From the NCBI GenBank assembly GCA_963277665.1, contig OY728123.1, positions 625,392,915 to 625,456,914 on the forward strand: 64,000 bases of DNA. Reading direction: 5' to 3'. The translations under genes were made by a program, and so were the position numbers. The notes under the pieces are model-generated. The model did no database searches. It was not told the origin of the DNA and saw only the letters and a list, made by a program, of their open reading frames with translations. How positions within the stretch are numbered: position 1 is the stretch's first letter; every line of letters starts with the position of its first letter. Positions 1 to 10,347 of this stretch are shown piece after piece. The DNA comes from Viscum album (taxonomy: Eukaryota > Streptophyta > Magnoliopsida > Santalales > Viscaceae).

Positions 1-870
1 AGGATTCAAACCAGCCGCAAGAAGAACACAGCCAACTTATGATTCCAAAATTGATGCTGAAGTGGATAATCTTATCAAAGATAACATCATCAGAGAAGTT
101 CAATATCCCAAGTGGTTGGATAATATTGTCCCTGTGAAAAAGAAGAACAGAAAAATTAGAGTTTGCATTGATTTCAGAGATCTTAATCGACATTGTCCTA
201 AGGATGATTTTCCAGTACTGATTATAGAACAATTGATTGAAGAAAAATCTGGCTATGAAGAACTTTCCTTCATGGATGGATATTCTAGATATAATCAAAT
301 CTGAATGGATCTAGAAGATGAAGAATCTACAACTTTCAGATCCCCTCAAGTTGTGTTTTTCTATCAGGTAATGCCCTTTGGCATGAAAAATGCTGGCGCA
401 ACATATCAGCATGCCATTCACCATATCTTCAAACCTTTTTTAGAGAAATTTTTTGAATGTTATGTGGAAGATTTGGTGGTGAAATCCAATCAACATTCTA
501 ATAACTTGGCATATTTGGAAGTCATATTTCACAAACATCAACAAAATAATTTGAAGATGAACCCTTTGAAATGTGATTTTGGGGGAACCTCAAGAAAATG
601 TCTCAGATTTTTTGTACGCCATCATGGTATCAAAGTCGATCCTGAGAAGACAACGTCAATCCTTGTTATGTCACCTCCTTGGAATTTTAATGAATTTAGG
701 AGAATTCAAGGACACTTAGCCTATATTCGGTGTTTCATCGAAAATTTGGTAGGAAGAAGTTTACCCTTCAACAAATTGATGAAGAAGGGAGTCACTTATC
801 AGTGTAATGAGGAATGTCAAGAAGCATTCGATATTCTCAATAAATATCTCTTGAGTCCACCAGTATTAAT
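1..870 (+). pseudogene. pol: Reverse transcriptase domain of element G (broken)
   Basis: RT copies retroelement RNA into DNA in cytoplasmic virus-like particles. The translation shows NIVPVKKKNRKIRVCIDFRD followed by LNRHCPKDDFP, then SFMDGYSRYNQI and VMPFGMKNAGATYQHAI, all close to plant Tat RTs. An in-frame TGA at 302-304 replaces the basic codon expected after YNQI. The catalytic box, YVDD in active relatives, reads YVED at 461-472, so the first of the paired aspartates is Glu. The reading frame otherwise stays open to 1012, with no frameshift before the RNase H. The domain is cut by the window start. This is a relic that is unlikely to be active. Confidence 0.9.
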
Positions 871-1300
871 TCCACCTCTTGAAGGAAGACCGCTTATCCT
901 CTATGTGACAGCCTTAGAGCTACCATTGGGTCCCTTTATTGCTCAGAAGAATGATGCTGGGAATGAAAACAACCTCTACTATCTCAGTAAGACTATGGTT
1001 GAAGTAGAAACCTGATATTCAAATATTGAGAAGTGCTACCTAGTGTTAATATTTGTTGTTTAGAAGTTGAGACATTACTCGCAACATCATGAGGTCCAAT
1101 TGGTATCTCGCAATAACCCGCTCAAATTCATCCTTAGTCGTCCAATGCTTACAGGACGTCTATCAAGGTGGGCAGTTATTTTACAGCAATTTGATATCCA
1201 GTACGTGTCTCAAAAGGCAATAAAGGTACAAGATCTGGAAGATTTCCTTGCTGAACACCCTTCAGCAGAAGATACATATTTTGATATTCAACATCCTAAT
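871..1300 (+). pseudogene. pol: Gypsy-type RNase H domain of element G (broken)
   Basis: This domain follows RT in the same frame. Recognisable pieces are the PLILYVTALELPLGPFIAQK strand region, YYLSKTMVEVET, KLRHYSQHHEVQLVSRNNPL and LTGRLSRWAVILQQFDIQYV, ending in DFLAEHPSAE, which matches the end of plant Ty3/gypsy RNase H. It would degrade the RNA strand of the RNA-DNA hybrid. Two in-frame stops, TGA at 1013-1015 and a TAG near 1061, interrupt it. Both read as single substitutions because the frame is the same on each side. It is joined without a gap to the second RNase H. Confidence 0.85.
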
Positions 1301-1328
1301 GAAGAAGTCTTTTCAATTCATGATAACC

Positions 1329-1837
1329 TTCAAATATGGGAAATGTACTTTGATGGTGCTTCTAGAAGTCCAACAGGGAAGAAAATAGAATATCCTAAAT
1401 TCGACAAAGTTGGGTTTGGAATTGTACTCATTTCCCTGGAAAAGGTTGTTCTACCTTATTCCTTCTCATTTTTGGGAAGCGGTACAAATAATGAAGTAGA
1501 ATACCAAGCTCTTATCGCAGGATTAGAGTTGGTGCTTCAAGAAAAAGTGAATCACTTAAAGGTGAAAGGTGATTCAGACCTGGTAATCAAACAAGTCATT
1601 GGGGATTATGCAATCAAAAAAGAAGATTTAATCCTTTTGTATAATTACATTAGAGAGTTAATGGAAAAATTTCCTTCAAAACTGACATTTCCTTATGTCC
1701 CATTATCAAAAAATGCTCAAGATGATGAATTGGCTAATATAGCCACAGCTCTGGCAGATCCAAATCAGGATGAGACTTCCATCAGTATTGCCCACCGTTG
1801 TACAATTTCATCTTATGTTCAAACTAGAATAGGGTAA
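1329..1837 (+). pseudogene. pol: Second, archaeal-type RNase H (aRNH) domain of element G
   Basis: A second RNase H between the gypsy RNase H and integrase is specific to the Tat lineage. The start MYFDGASRSPTGKK gives the first catalytic Asp (1352-1354), NNEVEYQALIAGLELVLQ gives the Glu, VKGDSDLVIKQVIGDY the second Asp and NAQDDELANIATAL the last Asp, so the four acidic positions expected for RNase H appear to be kept. The segment is open from 1067 to 1834, longer than any other stretch in this element, and ends at a TAA at 1835-1837. This domain is known in the family; its preservation here may be chance. Confidence 0.85.
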
Positions 1838-3181
1838 ATCAATGAAATTAGTCCTATTCCCGAACCATATGGTCATACTATAGGTTATATGACACCTATC
1901 AGGGAATACCTTCAAAATGGAATAATTCCACCAGATAAAGCTAGGAAAGAACAAATCAGGCGATGTGTGGGAAATTTTACTCTTTAGGATAGCCCAGATC
2001 ACCTAGGAAAAATTCCCTAAAAGAGGTTTTGATGGAATTCTCTTTAGATGCATTGACAGTGAAGAGACAATGGCGGTAAAGAAAGAAGTGCATGAAGGAT
2101 TCTGTGGTTCCCACCAGTCTGGACCTGGACTATCTGATCAAATTCGAAGGCTTGGATACATTTGGCCTTCAATGATACAAGATTGTGTTTATTTCACAAA
2201 GAAGTTTCATTCATTCCAATTACATTCAAACTTCATTCATCAACCCCTAGAGTTGCTTCATACAGCTAAATACTCATGGCCAAGTGCCACATTGGGAATG
2301 GATGTAGTGGGGCCTTATCCTTCGGCTACAGCCAAGCAGTTTAAGTACATTCTTACTACTACTGACTTCTTTTTCAAATGGGTAGAGGCAATACCCCTCA
2401 AAGAATTCAGTTCTAAATGCATTGTTAGCTTCATCAAGTCTAACATCATTACCATATTTGGTGTCCCCCATACCATATTGATGGACAATGGCACCAACTT
2501 CTGTTCATCCGAGGTGAGGAAGTTGTATTAAGAATACAACATCAAATACAATCATTCATCTCGGTATCATGCAGCATCCAATGGCCAAATAGAATCTTTC
2601 ATCAAGACTCTTTCAAACATACTGCAAAAGATGGTGGATAAAGATAAGAAATCATGACCTGATAAACTCTTTCATGCTTTATGGGCTTATCAGACCACCA
2701 CCCGCACTGCAACGCAGTCAACTCCATATTCATTGGTATATGGAATAGAAGCAGTCTTGCCTATTGAAGTTCAATTACCCCCGCTCAGAGTATCCATTTG
2801 TGATCAGTCATCTACAGATGAAAAATCTCAAAAGATATTAGATGAATTGGAACAGTTATATGAGAATAGATTGTGCACCATGCACCACTTGGAAGTCTAT
2901 TGAAATTGAATATCATGAGCTTTCAACAAAAATGTTCTCTTCGTTCATTCATTTAGGGAGAATTGGCATTGGTTCTCAGAACTCCAATGATACAAGGAAA
3001 AAAACATCCCAAGCTTGAGCCAATGTGGGAAGGACCATATTCAATACATAAGGTATACTCCAATGAAGCTTATTCTTTATTCTCAATGGATGGAGAACTC
3101 ATCACGACTCCAACCATTGCCATATTTCTAAAGAAGTATTTTGTAGAATACAAATATAATATCCACGGTCCATGCATATGA
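1838..3181 (+). pseudogene. pol: Integrase region of element G (broken)
   Basis: Integrase inserts the DNA copy into the genome. The N-terminal zinc-binding part is seen at HEGFCGSHQSGPGLSDQIRR and YIWPSMIQD, but the expected C-x2-C reads KFHSFQ, with both cysteines replaced by Phe. The core shows GMDVVGPYPSATAKQFKYIL (first Asp), ILMDNGTNFCSSEV (second Asp) and SNGQIESF (Glu), so the DDE residues are present in the conceptual pieces. TPYSLVYGIEAVLPIEV follows. The C-terminal GPY-type module is at 2963-3181 (MWEGPYSIHKVYSNEAYSLF). Stops and frame changes occur at about 1985, 2529, 2657 and 2900. Confidence 0.85.
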
Positions 3182-3745
3182 CCTTAAACTATTTGCATCC
3201 ATATTGTACAACATGACTTTAAACTATGTTTTCCTTGCTGTAAGACTTTAAACTGCATAGTCTCTTACGTCCAGCAAGACGTTAAACTGTGACGTCCTAG
3301 CTATATGATGATAAACTCTACAGAAGTCCCTTATGTTCAGCAAGAAGTTAAACTGCATAATCTACGTTCCATGCATATGACCTTAAACTATTCACACCAT
3401 TGTCCAACATGATGTTAAACTGTTCCATCGTCTAACATGGCATTAAACTGTGAGAAAGTCCCTAATACGTCAAACATGACATTAAGTTGTGTCCTTTTTT
3501 TCATCATTGCATGACATTAAACAGCACAGTCCCCTTTTCATCCAACATGACGTTAAATTTTATTTTCCCTATCATCGTAGCTATAGGATGCTAAACTGTA
3601 CAACACCCTTATTGTTTAACATGACGTTAAATGGTGTCCCTATATTTTTCCTACATGATGTTAAATTATACTGCTCATTCATCCTACATGACGTAAAACT
3701 GACAAAGTCCCTTAAATACATCATACATGACATTAAACTGTGCAT
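3179..3745 (+). repeat. Degenerate tandem array, about 34-bp period, core ACATGACGTTAAACTG
   Basis: The core TTAAACT, or a one-base variant, recurs at 3184, 3219, 3248, 3282, 3311, 3348, 3383, 3415, 3443, 3482, 3517, 3553, 3591, 3627, 3661, 3693 and 3733. That is about 17 units spaced 28-40 bp and usually preceded by ACATGAC or a variant. The array starts right after the integrase C-terminus in the 3' untranslated part of element G. More copies at 14221 and 14254, with the same 33-bp spacing, lie beyond the element A insertion, and isolated ones sit near 14661 and 15796. Open frames crossing the array are by-products of its periodicity. Confidence 0.85.
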
Positions 3746-3981
3746 TGTTAAGGTTGTTGCTACATCTTGTTTCTCACACTGAGTATGACTCATGGGAGCT
3801 TAGAGTAAACTCCAACCATAACACACTCTCTGGGCTGCAAACCATGTGTAAGTCCCAACACCATTTTTTAGGTCGTCGTCCTCAAAAACAATTTGATCAC
3901 CAATTAATTATTTAATTGAACAACATAGACTTTGATCCTTGCCTTCTAGGCGGGGTACCTAGGAATCCACCAGAGGTTCAA
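3746..3981 (+). other. Element G 3' untranslated sequence up to the element A insertion
   Basis: No coding signal. It contains TTGTTTCTCACACTGAGTAT near 3764, a stretch repeated with changes near 18209 inside the G 3' LTR (TTGTTTCTCACACCGATTAT). It ends at the TTCAA target site at 3977-3981. Confidence 0.5.
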
Positions 3982-6900
3982 TGTAATGCCCCGACCCCAG
4001 CTACCCAGAGTCGGTGCATTACTTCGTAACATTGGCATGATCACAAAATATAAAGTCTCGAAAGACCGATTAGTTTAGTAGCCTTGGAAACACTAGATAC
4101 ATTCATAAATGTTACATTACATCATAAAGTGAAAAACTAATAACAAAGTCTTCATAGTCCACACTCATATCCTCTTCTGACTATCCCTGCAGGTCATTCA
4201 TAAAATACTTCTTCACATCCTGGAAAATATTAAAACATTGAAAGGGGTGAGCTCAGATGCTCAGTAAGGATAACGATATTGTGGAATCTTTCATAAATAA
4301 AAATTAACAATTAAGGCAATGTATAACTAAAAAAAGCCTTATTAAACTTGAACTTCAGCATAATATGGAAAAAGTAAAATCAAATAATTCCACTTACTTA
4401 CTCACATGGATATTCAACTAGACGAATAATCACATGACTGATCAATAACCACTTTCATAATGAGGGAATGTATAATGCCAGACATTCTGAAACATTTTGT
4501 CAAGGCCTCGGCCAAGACGTCTAAAATGATTAAGGACTCGGCCAAAACCATAAATCAAATTGGGAAAGGGCCTCGGCCAATTACACATCTAGTTGTCTCA
4601 TGAGACCTACCGATGCATCTAGGAGCTATAGCGGGCTCCACCCGTCACTTATTAAGTCCAATACATTCCTCATATGAATAGGTTTAAACATATCATAAAC
4701 CAAAACATAATCGTATCACATAAAACATGCATAAAGGAAACATAACATTTCCACATTTCAATCACAAGATATCAATACAACATATTGATATAATAAAAAC
4801 GCTTTCAAAACCATTTTCAATACCAAAATAAAAGAAAAGTATAACATGGTATTTATTTTTCATTAAAAAAAGGGTATGGCTTGTAGAGGAAGCCGAAACT
4901 CAAATAGTGGTCACGGCGGCGGAGAATTCGTTGTCGCCGCATACGTACGACAAAAACATTCCCTTTTGTCGTTTAGTAAACGCTTCGTATAAAAAAGATT
5001 CCTTTTGAATAAACGTAAAAGTCAAAGTGGTTTATACACCGTATAAAAGAAATGTGTGTATAAAACCAAATATTCCTCAATGAAAGTAGATTGAGACGAA
5101 GTCCTTACAATGATCATTTTTAAAATAAAATATATATACTATGTGTATTCACTATAGGTACACATAAAGAAAGTAAAAATACAAAATAATACATAATAAT
5201 ATCATGACATAATTTGAAAGTAGGAGATTAACCCAAAGAATGGAAGTTGGGTTAAGAAATTCCCTTACCTTGCGCCTTGTCCTTACTCGACCGTTCTTTA
5301 ACCTCGTGAATAATAAAATAGAGTTAATTACTATTTACATAAGAACATTTTTCATGTTCATTATTCCTTTTATATCCCTTATTACCATGTTATGAACATT
5401 ATGTAATTATTTAAGTTAATAATGGTCGTTTTGTCGATCTTTGGTACTTGAGTCAAAAATAATCTTCCTATAATTTCATGTTTTTCATGTGGTGAAATAT
5501 TCATTATATCCAGAATTATATTCATGATGTAGATATCATATATATGATATATATCCAGTATATACATTAATTCATAATGTCACGTAACATTTAGAGGTAA
5601 GAAATGAAATGCACCGTTCATGGAGACGGTAAGCCGTACGTACGCATGAACGCTACTTTCATTTCTATTTCATATTTAATGGAATGAAATCATAATTATA
5701 TAAAGGTATAATATAGTTCCAGTATAATATCATATATAATATCATTTACTACATCCTTTATACATCCCACATATGGCATTAACGATTCACATGACTTTTA
5801 GGGAGCGGTAGTCTGCACTTCCTAAAATGAAATTATCACGTTTACCCATAATGGAAATCATAAAGTATGGCATAAATGAGAAATACATAAGCATAAGTAA
5901 AACATAATCATATTATATATCATATATAAATATAGTGACATATTAATGGCCACCATTTAAGGTGTTATATGAGTGTTGAACAATCATCGTTTCGTGAGGC
6001 AGAAATTCGCCATCCACAGAAACCGTATGTTCTTTAACCATTAGATGTAGGTGTGTGTAAGTGTGGCTCGAATCCTTCTTATAACAACATCCTAGTATAT
6101 CGAGGATACTGGTGTTGTTACAAAAGAAATGAATAAAAAGAGTTTAGGGGGTTGGAGAAGAAAAATAATACAAAACAACATTAGAGAAGACATTACCTCA
6201 AAATCGGGTAACTCTTTTTTATTTGAGCCAAAGGCTTCCTTGAGAAACGTTCTGACCAAAGTGAGGCTTCTAGGAGTAAGAGGGGGAAGTTGGGAGAGTA
6301 TTTAGGAAGAGGTTGTCCGAGCCAAATGGCTTGAAGGTGTGAATAAGGTGGGAGAGGTGGGGGCCTTTTATAAGTGGAGAGGAGGGGCTCTTTTGGAAAG
6401 ATTGAAATGTTACATTATTACACAATTCTTTTCGGATTCTAAAGGTCCCACACTTATATAATGCGTGGCTAAGGTGATAAGGGTTTGAAATCTACCCATA
6501 AAATAGTCTTTGGACAAGTGTAAGCCTTGGATTTTACATTATCTTTTCATTTTATTAAAATAGTTAAATAATGAGGTCATCGCTGTATCATAATTATGTC
6601 ATAAATAATTTAATTTATTTAATTTCTAAAAATCATAAAAAAACTACTATGATTTAGGAAAGTTTTTTAGCTTTCTAATGAATATTTATAGTCAAAATTT
6701 GGACTTGTGTAACCCCACTTAAAAACTATTTTAGTAAAACAACTCATGTTTGTGTCAATTTAATTTTAACATTAAATAAATATATATTAATGTCATTTTC
6801 CAACCAAAGTGGCTCCATGGGGTCCCCAAGTTGACCCATGGGTTGTCTTGGTCAGACATGACTCATACAATAGGAGTAGGACAAGTGTCAAGCTCATATC

Positions 6901-7730
6901 ATATTATTAAAACATTGTTTTTACCTTAAACTACACTAATTACCTCTAATCGCGATTAAGAACTTAAAAGTTACTATTCATCAAAAAATTATTTTAATCT
7001 CATTGAACCACATTTTACTTATTAATGACAACCATGTATGTAGGATTTTTGAAAATCAAATCACAGAAGTGGTAATATTTCATTTAAACGAAAAATCAGT
7101 TATTTAACTACCACTTAGTGGTTTCACTATTCATCAAAAATTGATGTTTTTTCAGAACAATGCCAAAATTTCACCCTAAGCTATAATTGATATTCCGAAT
7201 TCAAAAATGATGTCTATTTTACAAAATTCCCAACATATAATTTGCATTAATTAATTTTATAATTAATTCCCGCTGTCACAACAAATAGCGTGTTTTTAAG
7301 AAACAATTTATATCAAAAGATTGGCAATTGTTTATGTCCAATTTCAATGTCAAATTAATTCTAATGACCACCATTGGATAAAATGGTAAAAATATATTCT
7401 AATTATACTTTAAAACCACAAAATATTATAATTTATCACTATAAATTTTTTTGATTAAAAAAGTTGTTTTTAAGTATTTTTCACAATTCATAAAAAATTA
7501 GATGTTCTCAAAAAAATACCAAAAATTCAACATAGGCTAATTTAGATATTACAAATACAAAAATGAAGTCCATTTTGAAATATAAAATTTCTATAATTTT
7601 AAAAAGTCGTTATTACTATTCATAACGGCTACTTTGATTAGTCGCAGTGTTTTAGAACTCGAAGTTGCGTACAATGCAAGCTATTGCATTATTGAATGAG
7701 AAGCGTATCGTGGAAGCTCGGGGTGTTACA
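3982..7730 (-). repeat. 3' LTR of element A
   Basis: It starts TGTAATGCCCCGA and ends TCGGGGTGTTACA, and matches 10348-14097 along its full length. Inside are three spaced copies of CTCGGCCAA between about 4503 and 4580, and the segment GGGGTGAGCTCAGATGCTCA near 4245, a motif that has a degenerate counterpart in the element C LTR. A 61-codon open frame at 5382-5567 (minus) is repeated in the other LTR only because the LTRs are duplicates. Confidence 0.93.
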
Positions 7731-7744
7731 TTCTCCCCTCCTTC
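7731..7744 (-). other. Polypurine tract of element A
   Basis: On the minus strand GAAGGAGGGGAGAA directly abuts the TGTAACACC start of the 3' LTR. This is the expected plus-strand primer for reverse transcription and fixes the element orientation. Confidence 0.88.
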
Positions 7745-8777
7745 AATAAATTGTGTCCTCGCAATTTGAAATTTTTCTTTGAAAAAAAAGGTTGGAAATA
7801 GAAAATACCTTTGAGGAAAACCCACATCGGAAATAAGATTAATAAAATTTAGCCTTAATAAGAGGGAAAGGGAAATGAAAAAGTCACCACCCAATTATGA
7901 TCTCGATTAGGAGAACATTGGTGGAAATTAAAGACATATAATTGGAGGAAAAACGTAAATATTTGTAGGGAGTGATTGAGTTCATCAATCACAATCAACT
8001 GTCAAATTGAGGGCCTCAAAGCCTTCAATCTATGTTGATTTAAAATATCATCAGTTCAACAAGACATAAGGTATTAGGATAACACATTTTTTTGTTTTAA
8101 TATCCCTTTACTAAAGTTTAAGAATTAATTTATTCATTGAATAAGAGATTGGTATATATATATTTATGCTTGACAATTAGAGTTTCAACCTTCAACTCAT
8201 CTTTCACTGAAAAAGATAATAGAACTAAAAAATATTATACTTATCCTAATTGTATAAGGTTCCAAATGTTTACACATACCATTTAGATTAGTAAAATTAT
8301 TTTGTAACAACCAGGGACTTCCTGTAGGCTAGTGGTAGGAAATAAAGGTCTGTCGCACTATGATTGTGGGTTCGATTCCTGCAGCTTTGTCTGACGCGAC
8401 GGGTTATGCCCCACCCTCCAGGTTGTCCTTTTCCTAAAACTATAGTATCATAATATTCCAAAAATAATCGTCATAAATTTTTTAACCTTAAACAATACTA
8501 TCCTAAGATCAACTTAATCCACTCCAACCTTTATAGTTATCCAAAATACCTCTGTCCAGACTTTCTCTAAAAGGTCTCTTAATTCCAAAATCAATTTATT
8601 AGATTCCCCAAACAAAGTAAAGTTTCTCTTATTGTCACATACTAAAAATATAATTACCTTCATCATATTAAAACCTTACTGAAATCAACAAGTACTGCAG
8701 TACAATCCTTATATATATATCACATTATTCTAATAACCAGAATATAATCCATGAGTCCAAAAGCACCATTACATTAG
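7745..8777 (-). other. Non-coding interior of element A between gag and the polypurine tract
   Basis: About 1.0 kb where protease-RT-integrase would lie in a full element. I see no pol motif in any frame. It is AT-rich and contains a tRNA-like SINE segment at about 8310-8425. The 80-codon minus frame at 7652-7894 crosses the LTR edge and is not a gene. Confidence 0.7.
8310..8425 (+). mobile_element. tRNA-derived SINE-like insertion in element A
   Basis: An A-box-like stretch TAGGCTAGTGGTAGGA (8325-8340) and a perfect B-box GGTTCGATTCC (8369-8379) are 44 bp apart, as in the RNA polymerase III promoter of tRNA-derived SINEs. The T-arm can pair (GTGGG with CCTGC), but the flanking bases do not form an acceptor stem, so it is not a working tRNA gene. 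The 3' part (to about 8425) is more GC-rich than its surroundings. Its ends and target duplication are not clear by eye. Confidence 0.6.
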
Positions 8778-9846
8778 TTATTCTGCTTCAACTGTAGTAA
8801 TAGCATAAGATTGTCCTTGATCCCTTGGCCTTTTCTGAGTTAAGTTTCCCTGACGCTTAGGACATTCATTTGCATAATGACCCATTTCTCTACAATTATA
8901 GCATTAAACTTTGATAGCCTCTTTCTTTCCCTTACAATCACGAGCCTGGTGACCCTTTTCTCCACATTTATAAGAAACTCCCATTCCTTTTTGGCAAGTA
9001 CCAGGGAGATTATTCCCACAATTATCACATAATGGAAAATCCTTCTTTCCCTTTTTCCCTTTATCTGTCTCCTGTTCCACCGTTCTCTTCTTCCCTTGCT
9101 TTACTTTGTTGTCATAAGACTTAGAGAATTCCTTTTCAGTCTTGATAGAACACGAGACAATATATTCGTATGATGAGAAGGTTTGTGAGACTAATGCTCG
9201 ATGGAGAAATGGTTTTAACCCATCAAAGAAACGATAAATCTTACTCCTTGGGTTACATATATAATCGGCAGCATGCCTCGCTAACCTTGTAAAGTTAGCC
9301 TCATACTTTGCGACATTCTCATCCTCCTTCTGCCTAAGACTCAGAAATTGCCTTTCCATATCTGCTCGATGGTCACGAGGAAAGTATTTTTTCTAAGAAA
9401 GGATCTTTGAACTCCCTCCATTCCATATTTGATACGTCATCATCTTCCTTTGTGTTTTGAATTAGCGACCACCACTGATCGGCATCTCCAGTGAGGCGGT
9501 AAACTGCCATGATAACTTTTTCCCTTTCACTGCTCCCCAAAGCCTGAAATATTTTCTCTAGGGAATTTATCCATTGCTCGGCTACTAAGGGATTTGTACT
9601 CCCATTGAAGGTTGGTGGTTGTTGCCTCATGAAACGGTCTAGCATTGATCCTCCACGTTGTGGATCAGGGTGCTCCATACAAGTAAGGTTATTATTCATA
9701 ACCTGAGTAAGTTTTCCCAGTATGGTGATTAGCTGATCGGCACCAGTTGCATCACCAGCCCCACTATAATTATCTTGAGCAGGAGGGAAATCCCTACACG
9801 GAGTGCGTGCATTGATACGGTTTCCATTTCTTCCACTAGGCGCCAT
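8778..9846 (-). pseudogene. gag: gag of element A (capsid and zinc knuckles), two lesions
   Basis: Gag builds the virus-like particle and binds the RNA. It starts at ATG 9846 (MAPSGRNGNRINARTPCRDF). The capsid part shows RFMRQQPPTFNGSTNPLVAE, QWINSLEKIFQAL and GDADQWWSL, then MERQFLSLRQKEDENVAKYE. The nucleocapsid has a CDNC to CQKG to YKCGEKGHQARDC region and then CYNCREMGHYANEC, an intact C-x2-C-x4-H-x4-C knuckle. There are two breaks: a frame change at the T6 run 9387-9392 (an A run in the coding sense, best explained by one extra base) and an in-frame TAA at 8904-8906. The frame ends with SYAITTVEAE and a TAA at 8778-8780, just where protease begins in the related element C. Confidence 0.9.
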
Positions 9847-10333
9847 TTCTAAACAATGGCATAAACTAGATCTGTTTATGAATCAAAATACATAATCTCA
9901 TACTTATAAAACACTTAACATAAATTGAACGATTTATGGATATAATCCATAATCATAAAAATGTTTTCTTTGAGGAAGTATATACTCATAAACCCTTCAT
10001 ATTGATTTGTAAAGAAAATGAGAATTATCCTAATCATATCCCCCGGGAGTGTCCTAACCAAGAGTGCAGCAAGGCCCGTTGTCGTGCACCAGTTCCCGTC
10101 CGAGTCTTTCTCAAAGCGGTGTTTTCGGGTTTTACCCCTAGGTATATCTGTGCAAGATCCGTCTCTACCTGCTCGTATCCAGACAGGGATGTATTGCTCA
10201 GAAAACTCACAAAATCTCTAAAATACCAAAATTATAGGAAGTTCTTCTATACTAATCCTCAAAGTCTATCTTTGGGCTATGTGCTCTAATCAGAGTTTAT
10301 CTAAATCTAGCTTCCAAGGTTAGTACTAAACTG
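9847..10333 (-). other. Leader of element A between primer-binding site and gag
   Basis: About 490 bp of 5' untranslated leader that would carry packaging signals. The central part (10040-10200) is noticeably more GC-rich than the AT-rich surroundings. Two overlapping frames on the opposite strand (9936-10289 and 10018-10221) have no recognisable domain and I do not call them genes. Confidence 0.6.
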
Positions 10334-10345
10334 CCTCTGATACCA
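10334..10345 (-). other. Primer-binding site of element A (initiator tRNA-Met)
   Basis: The minus strand reads TGGTATCAGAGG two bases from the 5' LTR edge. It matches the initiator tRNA-Met primer sequence TGGTATCAGAGC at 11 of 12 positions. Confidence 0.9.
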
Positions 10346-10347
10346 AC

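Noticed and set aside
3179..3745. CRISPR array
   Set aside because: Units are degenerate, spacers too short and variable, the context is eukaryotic retrotransposon DNA, and no cas gene is present.
3489..3793. Coding frames on both strands over the 34-bp array
   Set aside because: Produced by the tandem repeat; the frames exist on both strands with no family resemblance.
5382..5567. Conserved 61-codon protein, also at 11749-11934
   Set aside because: The two frames are the same place in the two LTRs of element A. Their similarity only reflects LTR duplication; the composition is that of AT-rich non-coding DNA.
8310..8400. A functional tRNA gene
   Set aside because: A and B boxes are present, but no acceptor stem pairs and the anticodon arm is poor. 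It fits a SINE better.
9936..10289. 117-codon plus-strand frame in the element A leader
   Set aside because: Opposite to the element transcript, no recognisable domain, and overlapped by another open frame of similar length in a different phase.
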